A stretch of DNA of 64,000 nucleotides. Source: DAOTTW01 sp034437615 (GTDB lineage: Bacteria > Chloroflexota > Anaerolineae > Aggregatilineales > Phototrophicaceae). The position numbers were made by a program, and so were the translations under genes. Below the pieces are notes generated by a model that was given only the letters and a program-made list of their open reading frames with translations, searched no databases and was not told the origin of the DNA. Shown here in pieces: positions 1 through 7,949 of the stretch. How positions within the stretch are numbered: position 1 is the stretch's first letter; each line of letters starts with the position of its first letter. The stretch covers positions 3,873 through 67,872 of the forward strand of contig DAOTTW010000084.1 of NCBI GenBank assembly GCA_034437615.1, given 5' to 3'.

Positions 1-1844
1 TGTAACGCAAGCGCTTCTTCATCCACGTCTAACAACTGCTTGCCCAGCAGCGCCAGCACATTGGGGTCTTCAGGAAATTGCTTCTGGGCATCCAGCAGCA
101 ATTGCAAAGCGCCATCTGTATCACCCCATGCGTTGTAAGCGCGTGCCAGGATCAGATAAGCCTCGACAAAGTTTGGAACGTCTTCGATGATGCCTTCTAG
201 ATATTCCATATCGCGGTTGGCCGGCTTATTGCCCGCGTCCACAATCGCCTGAATATCGCTGAAACGCATCTCAAAGTCGGGATCATCTGCGACTAGCATC
301 ATGCGTTCAATCTCATTACGCCATTCACCCGTTATGTCGTGCTCTAGCGCCTTGTCGAGATGGTCGCGGGCTTCTGCTCCGAGGTCATCTATCAAATAGA
401 CCCCTGCTAAATTCGCATGTAAGTCGGCCCGGTCACTATGTTGCGCGATGACCTTCTCAAATATGTTGATGGCTGGTTCGATTTCGTCCACGTTGTAGAG
501 CGATTCCAGCACGAGATTAACGGCTTCGCCGGTTTGATCCTGCATGACTAACTGCTCGAAAACTTCCCAGAAGCGTTTGTCATCACGCAGCACCAGCAAG
601 TCAGCCATTGCAGCCAGTGTTGTCACGTCATCAGGGCGTAATTCGAGCGCTTTTTCGTAGGCAGCGAGCGCTTCCCAGGCCACAACGTCGTCGCCATGTT
701 TATCGGGGTCCGCCAGAACGACCTCTTCTACTGGCTCTGTGGATTCAGCAGCTTGCACAACATGCGCATACAAGCGATAGAGTGGCGCATTTGTCGCATT
801 TGTTTCAATGGCGGTTTGCAAGCGTTTGGCTGCTGCATGAGCGCGTCCACTACGCCAATACAGGTCCGATAGCGTGTACCAGGTTAAGGCGTGTTCGGGC
901 TGTTGCTGGCTTGCTGCTTCGAGTAGACGATAGGCTTCTTCAGCGTAGCCTAGCCGATACAAGGCATTGCCCAAGACGATAGCGGTTTGGCGGCTGTTCG
1001 GGAAATTGGCCATAATCTGATCAGGATAATCGACCAGTAATTCGCCAACGACGCTGAATCCCGGTAGCATCGCTCTGGCGGATGCCCTGGCAACAAGCCA
1101 AGCAGCAGAATCCGAAGCAAGCTGTAAGCCGAGGTCCTGCAATTCGTTATGCAAAGCTAGGATGTCGGCGTCGTCCCAGTCTACGCCCCACAGGGTCAGC
1201 AGCAGATTGTTCTCCCATTTAAAGGCCGTCTCGATGAAATCTTTGGTTAGGGCTTCATCGGCGCTTTCGTAGGCTTCGTAGGGCAGGTCGAACTCATTAC
1301 GTGTCGTCTGGCCGATTGCTTGCATTACGCCGCTTGCGAATTCAGGCAATTTTGCAACCAGACCGGCAATAGTAGGGGCTTCGATTGTAGCTTGATGTGG
1401 GTCTGCGTCTTCATCGTCGATCAAATCGTTCTCGTAATAGGCCGTTAGTAACCAGCCAGCATCACGCACTTCTAGTTTGCCCCACATCGCAATATTTTCG
1501 TCCAGCACATCTAGGCTCCAATCGTCAATATCAAATTGTGATTGGCTGATGTCCCAGGTGTAGCTATCGTCGGGCGTTTCAGCTTCGATGCGCGTGAATA
1601 GGCGATAAACACGTGTATTACGGTACTGGTCCAACAGGTAAGCAAACACGGTCCATAGACCCATCGCTGTTTTTGGCACCGACGCATTAACACAAGGCCA
1701 CAGGCCAATGCGCAGGCGCGTGCCATCCCCAATTGTAGTCGCCATACCCTGAATATTGCCCATACTGCCGAAGATTGCACTTGGCAGCATCGTCTGTGTG
1801 TTGCGCTGTTCGATTGTCATGAGTTTTTGTGCAAGTTTTTGCAT
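1..1844 (-). CDS. TPR-repeat protein, C-terminus beyond left edge
   Basis: An open frame of 614 codons runs unbroken from ATG at 1844 to the window edge, so the 3' end is missing. A GGAGG about 10 nt upstream (near 1855-1860) supports the start. There is no signal peptide, so the product is probably cytoplasmic. The first ~190 residues are an unrecognised alpha/beta region rich in Asp and Trp. From about residue 260 onward the sequence becomes helical, with repeated TPR-like pairs (for example ANFPNSRQTAIVLGNALYRL, and later segments with P at the repeat boundary). TPR proteins act as protein-protein scaffolds; no partner can be read from the sequence. It lies just downstream of the 1935-4274 gene on the same strand, but a good terminator at 1881-1910 separates them, so it is probably its own unit. 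The specific function is unknown. Confidence 0.85.
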   Translation of the reverse strand, partial: MQKLAQKLMTIEQRNTQTMLPSAIFGSMGNIQGMATTIGDGTRLRIGLWPCVNASVPKTAMGLWTVFAYLLDQYRNTRVYRLFTRIEAETPDDSYTWDISQSQFDIDDWSLDVLDENIAMWGKLEVRDAGWLLTAYYENDLIDDEDADPHQATIEAPTIAGLVAKLPEFASGVMQAIGQTTRNEFDLPYEAYESADEALTKDFIETAFKWENNLLLTLWGVDWDDADILALHNELQDLGLQLASDSAAWLVARASARAMLPGFSVVGELLVDYPDQIMANFPNSRQTAIVLGNALYRLGYAEEAYRLLEAASQQQPEHALTWYTLSDLYWRSGRAHAAAKRLQTAIETNATNAPLYRLYAHVVQAAESTEPVEEVVLADPDKHGDDVVAWEALAAYEKALELRPDDVTTLAAMADLLVLRDDKRFWEVFEQLVMQDQTGEAVNLVLESLYNVDEIEPAINIFEKVIAQHSDRADLHANLAGVYLIDDLGAEARDHLDKALEHDITGEWRNEIERMMLVADDPDFEMRFSDIQAIVDAGNKPANRDMEYLEGIIEDVPNFVEAYLILARAYNAWGDTDGALQLLLDAQKQFPEDPNVLALLGKQLLDVDEEALAL

Positions 1845-1880
1845 AGTGTTACAACCTCCGATGACTGCCACTGGATTAAA

Positions 1881-1910
1881 CAAAAACACCCTGTAGGTGT
1901 CTACAGGGTG
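1881..1910 (-). terminator. Rho-independent terminator of the multi-SH3 gene
   Basis: A perfect 10-bp stem (CACCCTGTAG at 1887-1896 with CTACAGGGTG at 1901-1910) and a 4-nt loop is followed, in minus-strand direction, by TTTTTGTTT. It sits 25 bp past the stop of the minus-strand gene ending at 1935. This is the only hairpin in the window I saw with a proper U-tract. Confidence 0.85.
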
Positions 1911-1934
1911 CCCATTATAGCTGAACGAGGACGT

Positions 1935-4274
1935 TTAGAAATTGATAATCGGCACTGATGCGTATGCACCCCGAAAGACGACAAACTCAGCGCTCAGCCA
2001 GCCACGCCCAACACCAGGGACCTCAACCAGATACCAGGCACCGTCTGCTGTACGCCCGACGGTAGCTAGCTCCGTACCACCTGGGACCGTTGCGACGACG
2101 GAGAAGCCCGCCGATGGACCACTGCGGATGTTGAGGTTGCCCGTATTTACAACGACACGATTGCCCGATGCAACCGGAGCAGGCGCAACAGCGCCACCTT
2201 GTCCGACGGTGTCGCCTAATGCTGCCGGGGCAGGCGCAGGCGCGATTGATTGTACGTTGTCGCAGATTGATACCACCTCATCAGGACGTGGCACGGCATC
2301 CGCTTTCGCAACCGTGCCGACTGTGCCGTTTGTCAGCTCAACGATAAATTGGTCGTGGTCTTCACCGACGAGGTAGAATTCGGTGCCTGCATTAAGCGTG
2401 AATGCGTCGCGGTTTTCGATGCCATCAAAGCGGATTGTCGAAGCGTTTGGTACGAGCCAGACGTTATCGGTGCCGCATTCCAACGGACGCAGTTCAACAC
2501 GACCGACCCAACCGCGACCGATACCGGGCACATCAACCAGATACCATTTCTGGCCCGTATCATCGGTTGTTTGGTTCAACAGGGGCAAAACGGTGTTGCG
2601 GTCTTCCGGTAATGCGGCCTTAATCATCAAGGAATCATAAGACGGACCCGCGCGTAAGTCCGCACCTAAGATTGAGACACCTGTCACGCTGCGGCCTGTC
2701 ACAACGTTACCACCACCGGGTTGCGGCAGTGGGCCGCCACCTTGACCAGCGTTGCCCTGGGTAGCCGCGATGACGCCACCACCGGAATATGCATCGCTGA
2801 TGATAGGTACACTCGCGAATGACCCTCGGAAGAGCACGAAGTCGTTATCGACCCAACCCCGACCGAAGCTACCTTCGACCAGCCACCATTCTTCATCAGG
2901 TGCCACGCCAATCGCAGCTAGCTCTGTACCACCTGGGACCATTGCAACAATGCTAAAGCCTCCACCTGGGCCTAGACGAACGTTGAGGTTGCCCGTGTTG
3001 ACGACAATGCGATTACCTGTGACAGCGGGAGCCTGCTCGATGGGCGTTACGCCACCCGAACCGGGAGGCGGTGCACCAACGGAAGCGATCGGTTGTGAAT
3101 ATGCATTGGGGATGACGGGCACACTCGCGCTTGCGCCTCGGAAGAGCACGAAGTCGTTATCGACCCAACCCCGACCGAAGCTGCCTTCGACCAGCCACCA
3201 TTCCAGATCACCCGCGACACCTGCTACGGCAAGTTCTGTACCGCCGCTGGCAACAGCCGCAATCGCATATTGGGCACCGGGTCCACGACGGATATTCAAG
3301 TTACCTGTATTGACGACAATGCGATTGCCTGTGACACGGGTCGGTTGCGCTTGCACAGGTTCTGCGCCGCCACCTTGACCTTCTAGCAGGCCGCTATTGA
3401 CAGGGGTTACGTCAGTGCAGACCGAGGTTACCTCGTCTGAGCGCGGCACGGCGTCTGCTTGACTCACGAGGCCGACTGTGCCATCTGTGAGTTCAACAAC
3501 GAACTGATCGTGATCTTCACCCAGAAGATAAAATTCAGTGCCTGCGTCAAGGGTGAAGGACAAGCGATTTTCGATGCCGTCAAAGCGGATCGTTGACGCA
3601 TTTGGCACGACAAACACGTTATCCGTGCCGCATTCCAATGCACGTAAATTTGCACCAGATACCCAGCCCGTACCGACATCGGGTAAATTCAGAAGGTACC
3701 AGGTTACACCATCAATTGTCGTCGCATCCAGCAGCGGATAAATCGTGTTCGGACGGGGTGCGAGTGCTGATTTTATCATCAACGCATCGAAAGACGGTGC
3801 AGCGCGAAAGTCACCGCCAATAAACTCAATGCCTGTCACACGACCACGCGCCGACCCAACGCTAGCACCTGGATTCGTTGCAGCGCCTGGAACGATGCCC
3901 GGTGCGGGCGCTGGTGGCGCTTCAAAATCGGCCAATGGGACGTTCGAGAAGGTGCCTCGTGGTAGGGTGAACTCGACATTGACCCAACCAACACCTGCGT
4001 TCGTGTTGACCTGATACCAAACTGAGTCGTTAGCGACGCCCAGTACAGGCAATTCTGTGCCGCCGACAACCGTGACTAATACCGAAAACTGTACGCCGGG
4101 TCCTGTACGTACATTCAAGAAACTTGCATTTGCTACTAAAATGGGCGTGGCAAATGTCGCACGTTGTTCAGCATCTCGTGCAGCGACGGTGCTTACATTT
4201 AAAATAGTCGCTGACATGAGCGCAACTATCAACGCCATTATTTGGATACGATGACTCATGTGCCCTACTTTCAT
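1935..4274 (-). CDS. Exported multi-SH3-domain protein (six repeated modules)
   Basis: 779 residues. I chose ATG 4274 (MKVGHMSH) because a GGGGGG tract lies about 10 nt upstream; an in-frame start at 4316 lacks a comparable site. A Sec signal peptide occupies roughly residues 1-33. The body is built from two module types in the order A-B-A-A-B-A. A is a ~65-residue bacterial SH3-like fold with the NLNxRxGP signature and an ending like VLFRGxxASVPI. B is ~145 residues, an SH3-like half with DLRAGPS plus a second half with ECGTDNV, NASTIRFDGIENR and HDQF. Each B ends with a Cys, which could pair with the Cys of ECGTDN in the oxidising exterior. Linkers are Pro/Gly/Ala-rich. Bacterial SH3 domains commonly bind wall peptides or other extracellular ligands; the ligand here is unknown. 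A promoter (4335-4363) and a terminator (1881-1910) suggest a monocistronic unit. Confidence 0.92.
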   Translation of the reverse strand: MKVGHMSHRIQIMALIVALMSATILNVSTVAARDAEQRATFATPILVANASFLNVRTGPGVQFSVLVTVVGGTELPVLGVANDSVWYQVNTNAGVGWVNVEFTLPRGTFSNVPLADFEAPPAPAPGIVPGAATNPGASVGSARGRVTGIEFIGGDFRAAPSFDALMIKSALAPRPNTIYPLLDATTIDGVTWYLLNLPDVGTGWVSGANLRALECGTDNVFVVPNASTIRFDGIENRLSFTLDAGTEFYLLGEDHDQFVVELTDGTVGLVSQADAVPRSDEVTSVCTDVTPVNSGLLEGQGGGAEPVQAQPTRVTGNRIVVNTGNLNIRRGPGAQYAIAAVASGGTELAVAGVAGDLEWWLVEGSFGRGWVDNDFVLFRGASASVPVIPNAYSQPIASVGAPPPGSGGVTPIEQAPAVTGNRIVVNTGNLNVRLGPGGGFSIVAMVPGGTELAAIGVAPDEEWWLVEGSFGRGWVDNDFVLFRGSFASVPIISDAYSGGGVIAATQGNAGQGGGPLPQPGGGNVVTGRSVTGVSILGADLRAGPSYDSLMIKAALPEDRNTVLPLLNQTTDDTGQKWYLVDVPGIGRGWVGRVELRPLECGTDNVWLVPNASTIRFDGIENRDAFTLNAGTEFYLVGEDHDQFIVELTNGTVGTVAKADAVPRPDEVVSICDNVQSIAPAPAPAALGDTVGQGGAVAPAPVASGNRVVVNTGNLNIRSGPSAGFSVVATVPGGTELATVGRTADGAWYLVEVPGVGRGWLSAEFVVFRGAYASVPIINF
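2824..2891. repeat. 68-bp direct repeat, copy 1 (SH3 module)
   Basis: Positions 2824-2891 and 3136-3203 are identical except for one base, 312 bp (104 codons) apart. They encode the end of two neighbouring A-type SH3 modules. The nucleotide identity is far higher than between the other modules of the same gene, which points to a recent tandem duplication or gene conversion. Confidence 0.9.
3136..3203. repeat. 68-bp direct repeat, copy 2 (SH3 module)
   Basis: Partner of the repeat at 2824-2891, inside the same multi-SH3 gene. It is a potential site for slippage or recombination that would add or remove one 104-residue SH3 unit in frame. Confidence 0.9.
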
Positions 4275-4334
4275 AATGTGTTTCCCCCCTCTTTTTGGGT
4301 AGGTGGCTTCTCTCATTAAGACGTTACAATCCTA

Positions 4335-4363
4335 AGTATAGAACTATGCGCTTTATACGGCAA
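4335..4363 (-). promoter_or_regulatory. Sigma-70 type promoter for the multi-SH3 gene
   Basis: On the minus strand, a -35 of TTGCCG (4363-4358) and a -10 of TATACT (4340-4335) are separated by exactly 17 nt. They lie about 60 nt upstream of the ATG at 4274. Read by eye only. Confidence 0.55.
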
Positions 4364-4476
4364 CTTACATAGGTTCGGCTCGTGCATTGAGTGTGCGTTT
4401 GTGAACGTGGGGCGCACGTAGGCTATGCGGACTGGATACACGAGCTACTCACGCGCATACTCAATGTATCGTAGGA

Positions 4477-4504
4477 TTGTACTAGAATAATAGAGGTATA
4501 TAAC
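4477..4504 (+). promoter_or_regulatory. Possible promoter for the YkuD gene
   Basis: TTGTAC (4477-4482), a 16-nt spacer and TATAAC (4499-4504). A transcript starting near 4511 would carry the AGGAG at 4519-4523 and the ATG at 4530 but not the upstream in-frame GTG at 4506, which agrees with the start chosen for the gene. Confidence 0.4.
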
Positions 4505-4529
4505 CGTGAGTAAAAATCAGGAGAAGCCC

Positions 4530-5555
4530 ATGCGGAGTTACTTTTTTCCCATTATCGCTTTCATCATCACCTTAATTGGTTTCACATTGCCAGTCCAAGC
4601 TCAAGACGCTGGCCCAATTTCCAGTGAGGCCATCAACGCCTATCCAGAGCCGAACGTACAACCATTGGCGGTGCAGGATTCCGTGCTGTATGACCGTGCA
4701 TATCGTCAGGTAGAGGGTGGTTTGCAGGTGCATTCGGCCCCCGGTGGAACGCTCTCTAACGATTTAGGCAGTGGCTACACATTTGTAACACTGGCTGGCG
4801 CAGGCCAACAGGGTGCCTGGGCACAGATTGGACCGGATCAGTGGGTGAACAGCAATGCGCTGACGGAAAACGTCACGATTTCACGCTACGCTGGCGTGCG
4901 CCTCCCGGCTGAAGGGCTACCTTATACGATGGCATGGACGTTGCGACATTTACGTCCATCAACCACACCCGGCGGTGAGCCATCACAAGATAACCCGTTT
5001 TTGTATCGTTACAGCCGGGTTAACCTGTACAGCTATGTTGAGGTAGATGGCAAGCGCTGGTATCAGGTCGGCGTAGATCAGTGGATCCACCAGTACAACG
5101 TCGCCAAAATAGCTCCTGTGGCTAGGCCTGCTGACATCACGACAGCGAAATGGGTCAGCGTTGACTTGTACGAGCAAGTTTTGATCGCATACGAAGGCGA
5201 TACACCAGTTTTCGCGACGCTGGTCTCGTCCGGCTTACCTGCATGGTCTACGCGGGAGGGCGTTTTTAATGTCTATGTGCGCTATGAGCGCACGTTGATG
5301 AGCGGCGCTTACAACAACCCCGATTTTTACTATCTGCAAGAGGTGCCCTGGACGATGTACTTTGATGGTGATATCGGCTTGCATGGGACGTATTGGCATG
5401 ATGGTTTTGGCTATCGGCAGAGCCATGGCTGTGTGAATTTGTCGATCACCGATGCAAAGTGGTTGTTCGAGTGGTCGTCTGATGTGCGCGATTTCAGCGT
5501 TGAAAACCCGGTTGATCTGGGTGTTTACGTCCACAGTAGCGGCACTTACGAATAA
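4530..5555 (+). CDS. Secreted L,D-transpeptidase (YkuD) with SH3-like N-terminus
   Basis: 341 residues. ATG 4530 is preferred over GTG 4506 because AGGAG (4519-4523) lies 6 nt upstream. A signal peptide ends near residue 24 (PVQA, then QDA). Two SH3-like stretches follow (about 52-115 and 133-198), then a YkuD catalytic domain (about 205-335) with the family motif: His285 and S-H-G-C-V-N with His299 and Cys301. YkuD enzymes form L,D cross-links in peptidoglycan or attach proteins to it, using Cys as nucleophile. Here the enzyme would work outside the membrane. Two SH3 domains before YkuD suggest targeting to the wall. Catalytic residues look intact. It is divergent from the multi-SH3 gene on the other strand, with only about 250 bp of shared upstream DNA, so the two could be co-regulated. 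Confidence 0.93.
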   Translation: MRSYFFPIIAFIITLIGFTLPVQAQDAGPISSEAINAYPEPNVQPLAVQDSVLYDRAYRQVEGGLQVHSAPGGTLSNDLGSGYTFVTLAGAGQQGAWAQIGPDQWVNSNALTENVTISRYAGVRLPAEGLPYTMAWTLRHLRPSTTPGGEPSQDNPFLYRYSRVNLYSYVEVDGKRWYQVGVDQWIHQYNVAKIAPVARPADITTAKWVSVDLYEQVLIAYEGDTPVFATLVSSGLPAWSTREGVFNVYVRYERTLMSGAYNNPDFYYLQEVPWTMYFDGDIGLHGTYWHDGFGYRQSHGCVNLSITDAKWLFEWSSDVRDFSVENPVDLGVYVHSSGTYE

Positions 5556-5652
5556 ATGGATCAGCATCAACCCGCATGAGCGAGTTGTGGTTGCTTCTGA
5601 GGGTGGTCGGCCCATGTTTTGCAAGCTAATGTGCAGTTCGCATATTTTCATG

Positions 5653-5681
5653 AGGCCGCACTAAGACTTCTTGTGTGGCCT
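5653..5681 (+). terminator. Hairpin after the YkuD gene, no U-tract
   Basis: AGGCCGCAC (5653-5661) pairs with GTGTGGCCT (5673-5681) through nine pairs including one G-U, with an 11-nt loop. It lies about 100 bp past the stop. No T-run follows, so it may be a weak terminator or an RNA 3'-end stabiliser. Confidence 0.4.
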
Positions 5682-5702
5682 TGCATTATGGCGAGTGCTG
5701 GC

Positions 5703-5730
5703 TTGTTTTGCCGTAGCTCTTGGCTATAGT
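5703..5730 (+). promoter_or_regulatory. Possible promoter for the queuosine-precursor transporter
   Basis: TTGTTT (5703-5708), a 16-nt spacer and TATAGT (5725-5730), 46 nt before the ATG at 5776. A small GCCCC/GGGGC hairpin (5742-5761 area) lies in the leader between the -10 and the ribosome-binding site. Confidence 0.45.
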
Positions 5731-5775
5731 TGGGCGCTACGTTGCCCCTCTACCTGGGGCTGATGGCAAGGAAAG

Positions 5776-6516
5776 ATGATGAACAGCCAAACTGATAAAA
5801 ACAAACGCAGGCCGTATCGCTATTTTGATTTTGTGATGGGCCTGTTTGTAACGGTCTTGCTGCTGAGTAATATCATGAGCAGCGCAAAGATCATTGATCT
5901 GGGTCTTCAGCTTGGTCCGCTTGCACTGTCGTTCGATGCTGGAACGCTGGTGTTCCCAATTTCGTATATCTTCGGTGACATTCTGACAGAGGTGTACGGC
6001 TACAAGCGTTCCCGACGTGTAATCTGGATGGGCTTCTTTGCTCTGCTATTGATGGCTTTTTTCATCTGGTTCGCAGGTATTTTGCCGGGTGAAAGTGCCT
6101 GGGAGGGTTACGCAGGCCAGAGCGCCTATGATGCAATTCTTGGTGGCGTGAGCGGTCTCGCAGTGGCTAGCTTGGTTGGTTACTGGATGGGTGAATTCAG
6201 CAACAGCTTTGTGCTGGCAAAGATGAAAATCGCCACGAAGGGCCGCTGGGTGTGGTCGCGGACCATAGGCAGCACGCTCGTTGGCCAGGGGATTGACACG
6301 CTGGTCTTCTTCGTAATCGCCACGTTGCTTGGTGTGTTCCCGCCTGCAATTTTCGCCTCTCTGGTCGTAACGAATTACATTTTGAAAGTCGGCATCGAGG
6401 TCATCTTAACCCCGATAACGCTAGGGGTCGTGCGTTGGTTGAAACGCGCTGAGAGCGAAGACTATTACGACAACGACACACGCTTCAATCCATTTCGTCT
6501 GGAGTTGGACGCATGA
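5776..6516 (+). CDS. yhhQ: Queuosine precursor transporter (VUT/YhhQ family)
   Basis: 246 residues, a typical length for this family (COG1738, ECF-like vitamin uptake fold). An AAGGAAAG precedes tandem ATGs at 5776/5779. Six or so hydrophobic segments are visible, with a short cytoplasmic N-terminus (KNKRRPYRYFDFVMG). Family features include SNIMSSAKI, the SYIFGDILTEVYGYKRSRRVIW stretch (about residues 73-94, the most conserved part of the family) and NYILKVGIEV near the end. Characterised members import preQ0/preQ1 for making the tRNA base queuosine. It stands alone here with its own putative promoter. I looked for a preQ1 riboswitch in the leader and found no convincing match. Confidence 0.9.
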   Translation: MMNSQTDKNKRRPYRYFDFVMGLFVTVLLLSNIMSSAKIIDLGLQLGPLALSFDAGTLVFPISYIFGDILTEVYGYKRSRRVIWMGFFALLLMAFFIWFAGILPGESAWEGYAGQSAYDAILGGVSGLAVASLVGYWMGEFSNSFVLAKMKIATKGRWVWSRTIGSTLVGQGIDTLVFFVIATLLGVFPPAIFASLVVTNYILKVGIEVILTPITLGVVRWLKRAESEDYYDNDTRFNPFRLELDA

Positions 6517-6563
6517 TACTCACGGGACGCTGACAAGGTTCATATTAAAAATGGGGTAAATTT

Positions 6564-6620
6564 CGCCTAAAGTTTCGTTTTTCGCTAGCAAATTAGGCCA
6601 ATGTCGCTAAACTTTAGGCG
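6564..6620. repeat. Perfect 12-bp inverted repeat
   Basis: CGCCTAAAGTTT (6564-6575) and AAACTTTAGGCG (6609-6620) are perfect complements separated by 33 nt. The spacer holds GCTAGCAAATTAGGC, whose TTAGGC half echoes the arm. It sits in the 210-bp gap between the transporter and a small gene, with no T-run, so an operator or a structured RNA element is as likely as a terminator. Confidence 0.8.
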
Positions 6621-6704
6621 TTTGTGTTGCGTGCATCGTGTACGCGGCTTTCCAACAATGTTATCCCACTGCGCCAAGCAGCTTCGGGACCTTTGGAGAG
6701 GTTA

Positions 6705-6725
6705 AAGGCAGAAGGCAGAAGGCAG
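6705..6725 (+). repeat. Three tandem AAGGCAG units at the ribosome-binding site
   Basis: AAGGCAG is repeated three times without a mismatch (6705-6711, 6712-6718, 6719-6725), ending one base before the ATG at 6727. Each unit contains a Shine-Dalgarno-like AAGG; the middle copy is spaced 11 nt and the last 4 nt from the ATG. Confidence 0.85.
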
Positions 6726-6726
6726 G

Positions 6727-7005
6727 ATGAACAGCATGTCTGGTAACGAGCTTAACGATATCACACTACAGACGACGAAGCGCCGTCGCAAAAAGTCGCG
6801 CAATCAGCAGAAGCCCAATTTTGTGCCAGCCGATATGTACCTTGAAGATGCACTCGATGAATTAGAGCTTGAGTTTGAGGGCGAAGATGAATTGCTCTCG
6901 CGGAAGAAGGGCCAACGCCCAAAACCGGGGATTGATCCGGTCAAATATCATCGCACGCGCAAAACAGGCAAAAAGCGCCGCCCCTCCCAAGACGACTTTG
7001 AATAG
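6727..7005 (+). CDS. Small charged hypothetical protein
   Basis: 92 residues, not recognised. The charge pattern is striking. A basic N-terminal patch (KRRRKKSRNQQK, about 18-29) is followed by an acidic segment (about 41-58, many Glu and Leu, possibly a short helix) and then a second basic tail (about 59-86). No membrane segment, signal or catalytic motif is visible. The two basic patches would fit nucleic-acid or ribosome binding, but this is a guess. The three-fold AAGG repeat just upstream gives a ribosome-binding site. An in-frame ATG three codons later is an alternative start. Neighbours give no help. Confidence 0.6.
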   Translation: MNSMSGNELNDITLQTTKRRRKKSRNQQKPNFVPADMYLEDALDELELEFEGEDELLSRKKGQRPKPGIDPVKYHRTRKTGKKRRPSQDDFE

Positions 7006-7179
7006 GATGCCTACAGCATCCACATAGGCCAACAGTAGGGGCATCAGACTGCGTGAGAGCTGGTCTTGCTGGTGTCCCTGCGTACACACATCGCTTACCC
7101 TGCGTGAAGTCGCACAGGCTGAAAAGTGTGTCACAATAGCATTGTGTCCGTATTGCATATGCATTTAAGGAGTTTCACA

Positions 7180-7905
7180 ATGCATCGTACCACAATGTTT
7201 CTCATCGCGCTGTTCATATTGGTGATGCCGATAATCGTCGCTGCACAAGATGATGCCAGTGACGATGCGCCAACTTTCGGCCTTGTGTCGGTCAATGCTG
7301 CGGATGTGCGCACAGGACCGGATTTTGCCTATCCAACCATCGCTCGCTTAGAACGCAATGCCTCTGTTGTAATTATCGGCAGAGCAGGTGATTTTTTCCG
7401 TCGCTGGGATGGCCGCCAGTGGTTGCAGATCGAGCTAGGTGACCAGCGCCCCTGGATTTATGCGCGGTTGCTGCGTACTAGCGTGCCGTTTAACTCGATA
7501 TTCCCGACTGGGCGCATTCTGCCGCGTAACGCGAACGGGCGTGTGCCAGAAGAATTTGATCTATCTGTGGATGTTTGCCAGCAATGGCAGGGTGGTTTCA
7601 CGCAGAGTGGTGATTTCACCGCAGGAGATAGTGCGATTACGGTTACATATCCGGGGTTGCAGGGCGCGAATGTCTACAGCGTGATTACAATCTCACCTTC
7701 TGGCTTGCGTAACGCATTTGACAGCGAAACGACGACTGCACAAATTTTGCTGGAAGATTTACCCACCGAAACAGGCGAGTATACCTGGCGTGTTGCGCCT
7801 TACTGGACGAACTCGACATCTCGTTCACGTTGGCAGCAGGTATGTTTGCTACGCACAGGTGGTACATTCATCAAGCCGGAGACGCCAGCACAAGCTGGGG
7901 AATAG
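7180..7905 (+). CDS. Secreted SH3-domain protein with beta-sandwich C-terminus
   Basis: 241 residues. ATG 7180 (MHRTTMFL) has AAGGAG 7 nt upstream; the longer frame from 7126 does not. A signal peptide of about 22 residues ends VAA before QDD. One bacterial SH3-like domain follows (about 33-102), containing AADVRTGPDFAYPTIARL and ending GDQRPWIYARLL. The C-terminal half (about 130-230) looks like an immunoglobulin/fibronectin-type sandwich, with ANVYSVITISPSG and GEYTWRVAPYW typical of such strands. Two Cys (in DVCQQW and QVCLLR) could form a disulfide joining the ends of that domain. It converges on the six-gene exported operon, with a shared hairpin between them. The function is unknown; extracellular ligand binding is likely. 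Confidence 0.88.
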   Translation: MHRTTMFLIALFILVMPIIVAAQDDASDDAPTFGLVSVNAADVRTGPDFAYPTIARLERNASVVIIGRAGDFFRRWDGRQWLQIELGDQRPWIYARLLRTSVPFNSIFPTGRILPRNANGRVPEEFDLSVDVCQQWQGGFTQSGDFTAGDSAITVTYPGLQGANVYSVITISPSGLRNAFDSETTTAQILLEDLPTETGEYTWRVAPYWTNSTSRSRWQQVCLLRTGGTFIKPETPAQAGE

Positions 7906-7923
7906 GGTCGTAAAATAGCGAGC

Positions 7924-7944
7924 AGGGGGCAATCAGCGCCCCTT
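7924..7944. terminator. Bidirectional hairpin between convergent genes
   Basis: AGGGGGC (7924-7930) pairs with GCCCCTT (7938-7944), seven pairs with one G-U and a 7-nt loop, followed by ATTT on the plus strand. It lies between the stop at 7905 (+) and the stop at 7950 (-). Confidence 0.6.
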
Positions 7945-7949
7945 ATTTG

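Noticed and set aside
608..982. Plus-strand open frame of 124 codons
   Set aside because: Opposite to the well-supported TPR gene; Arg/His/Leu-rich shadow with no ribosome-binding site.
2824..3203. CRISPR-like repeats
   Set aside because: Only two copies, 312 bp apart and in frame within a coding sequence; they are protein-module repeats.
2752..3378. 208-residue plus-strand open frame
   Set aside because: Lies wholly inside the minus-strand multi-SH3 gene; its Pro/Ser/Thr-rich product is a by-product of the Gly/Val-rich code on the other strand.
5556..5775. preQ1 riboswitch before the queuosine-precursor transporter
   Set aside because: Only a simple GC hairpin is present; I found no match to the conserved core of preQ1-I, nor to the larger classes, by eye.
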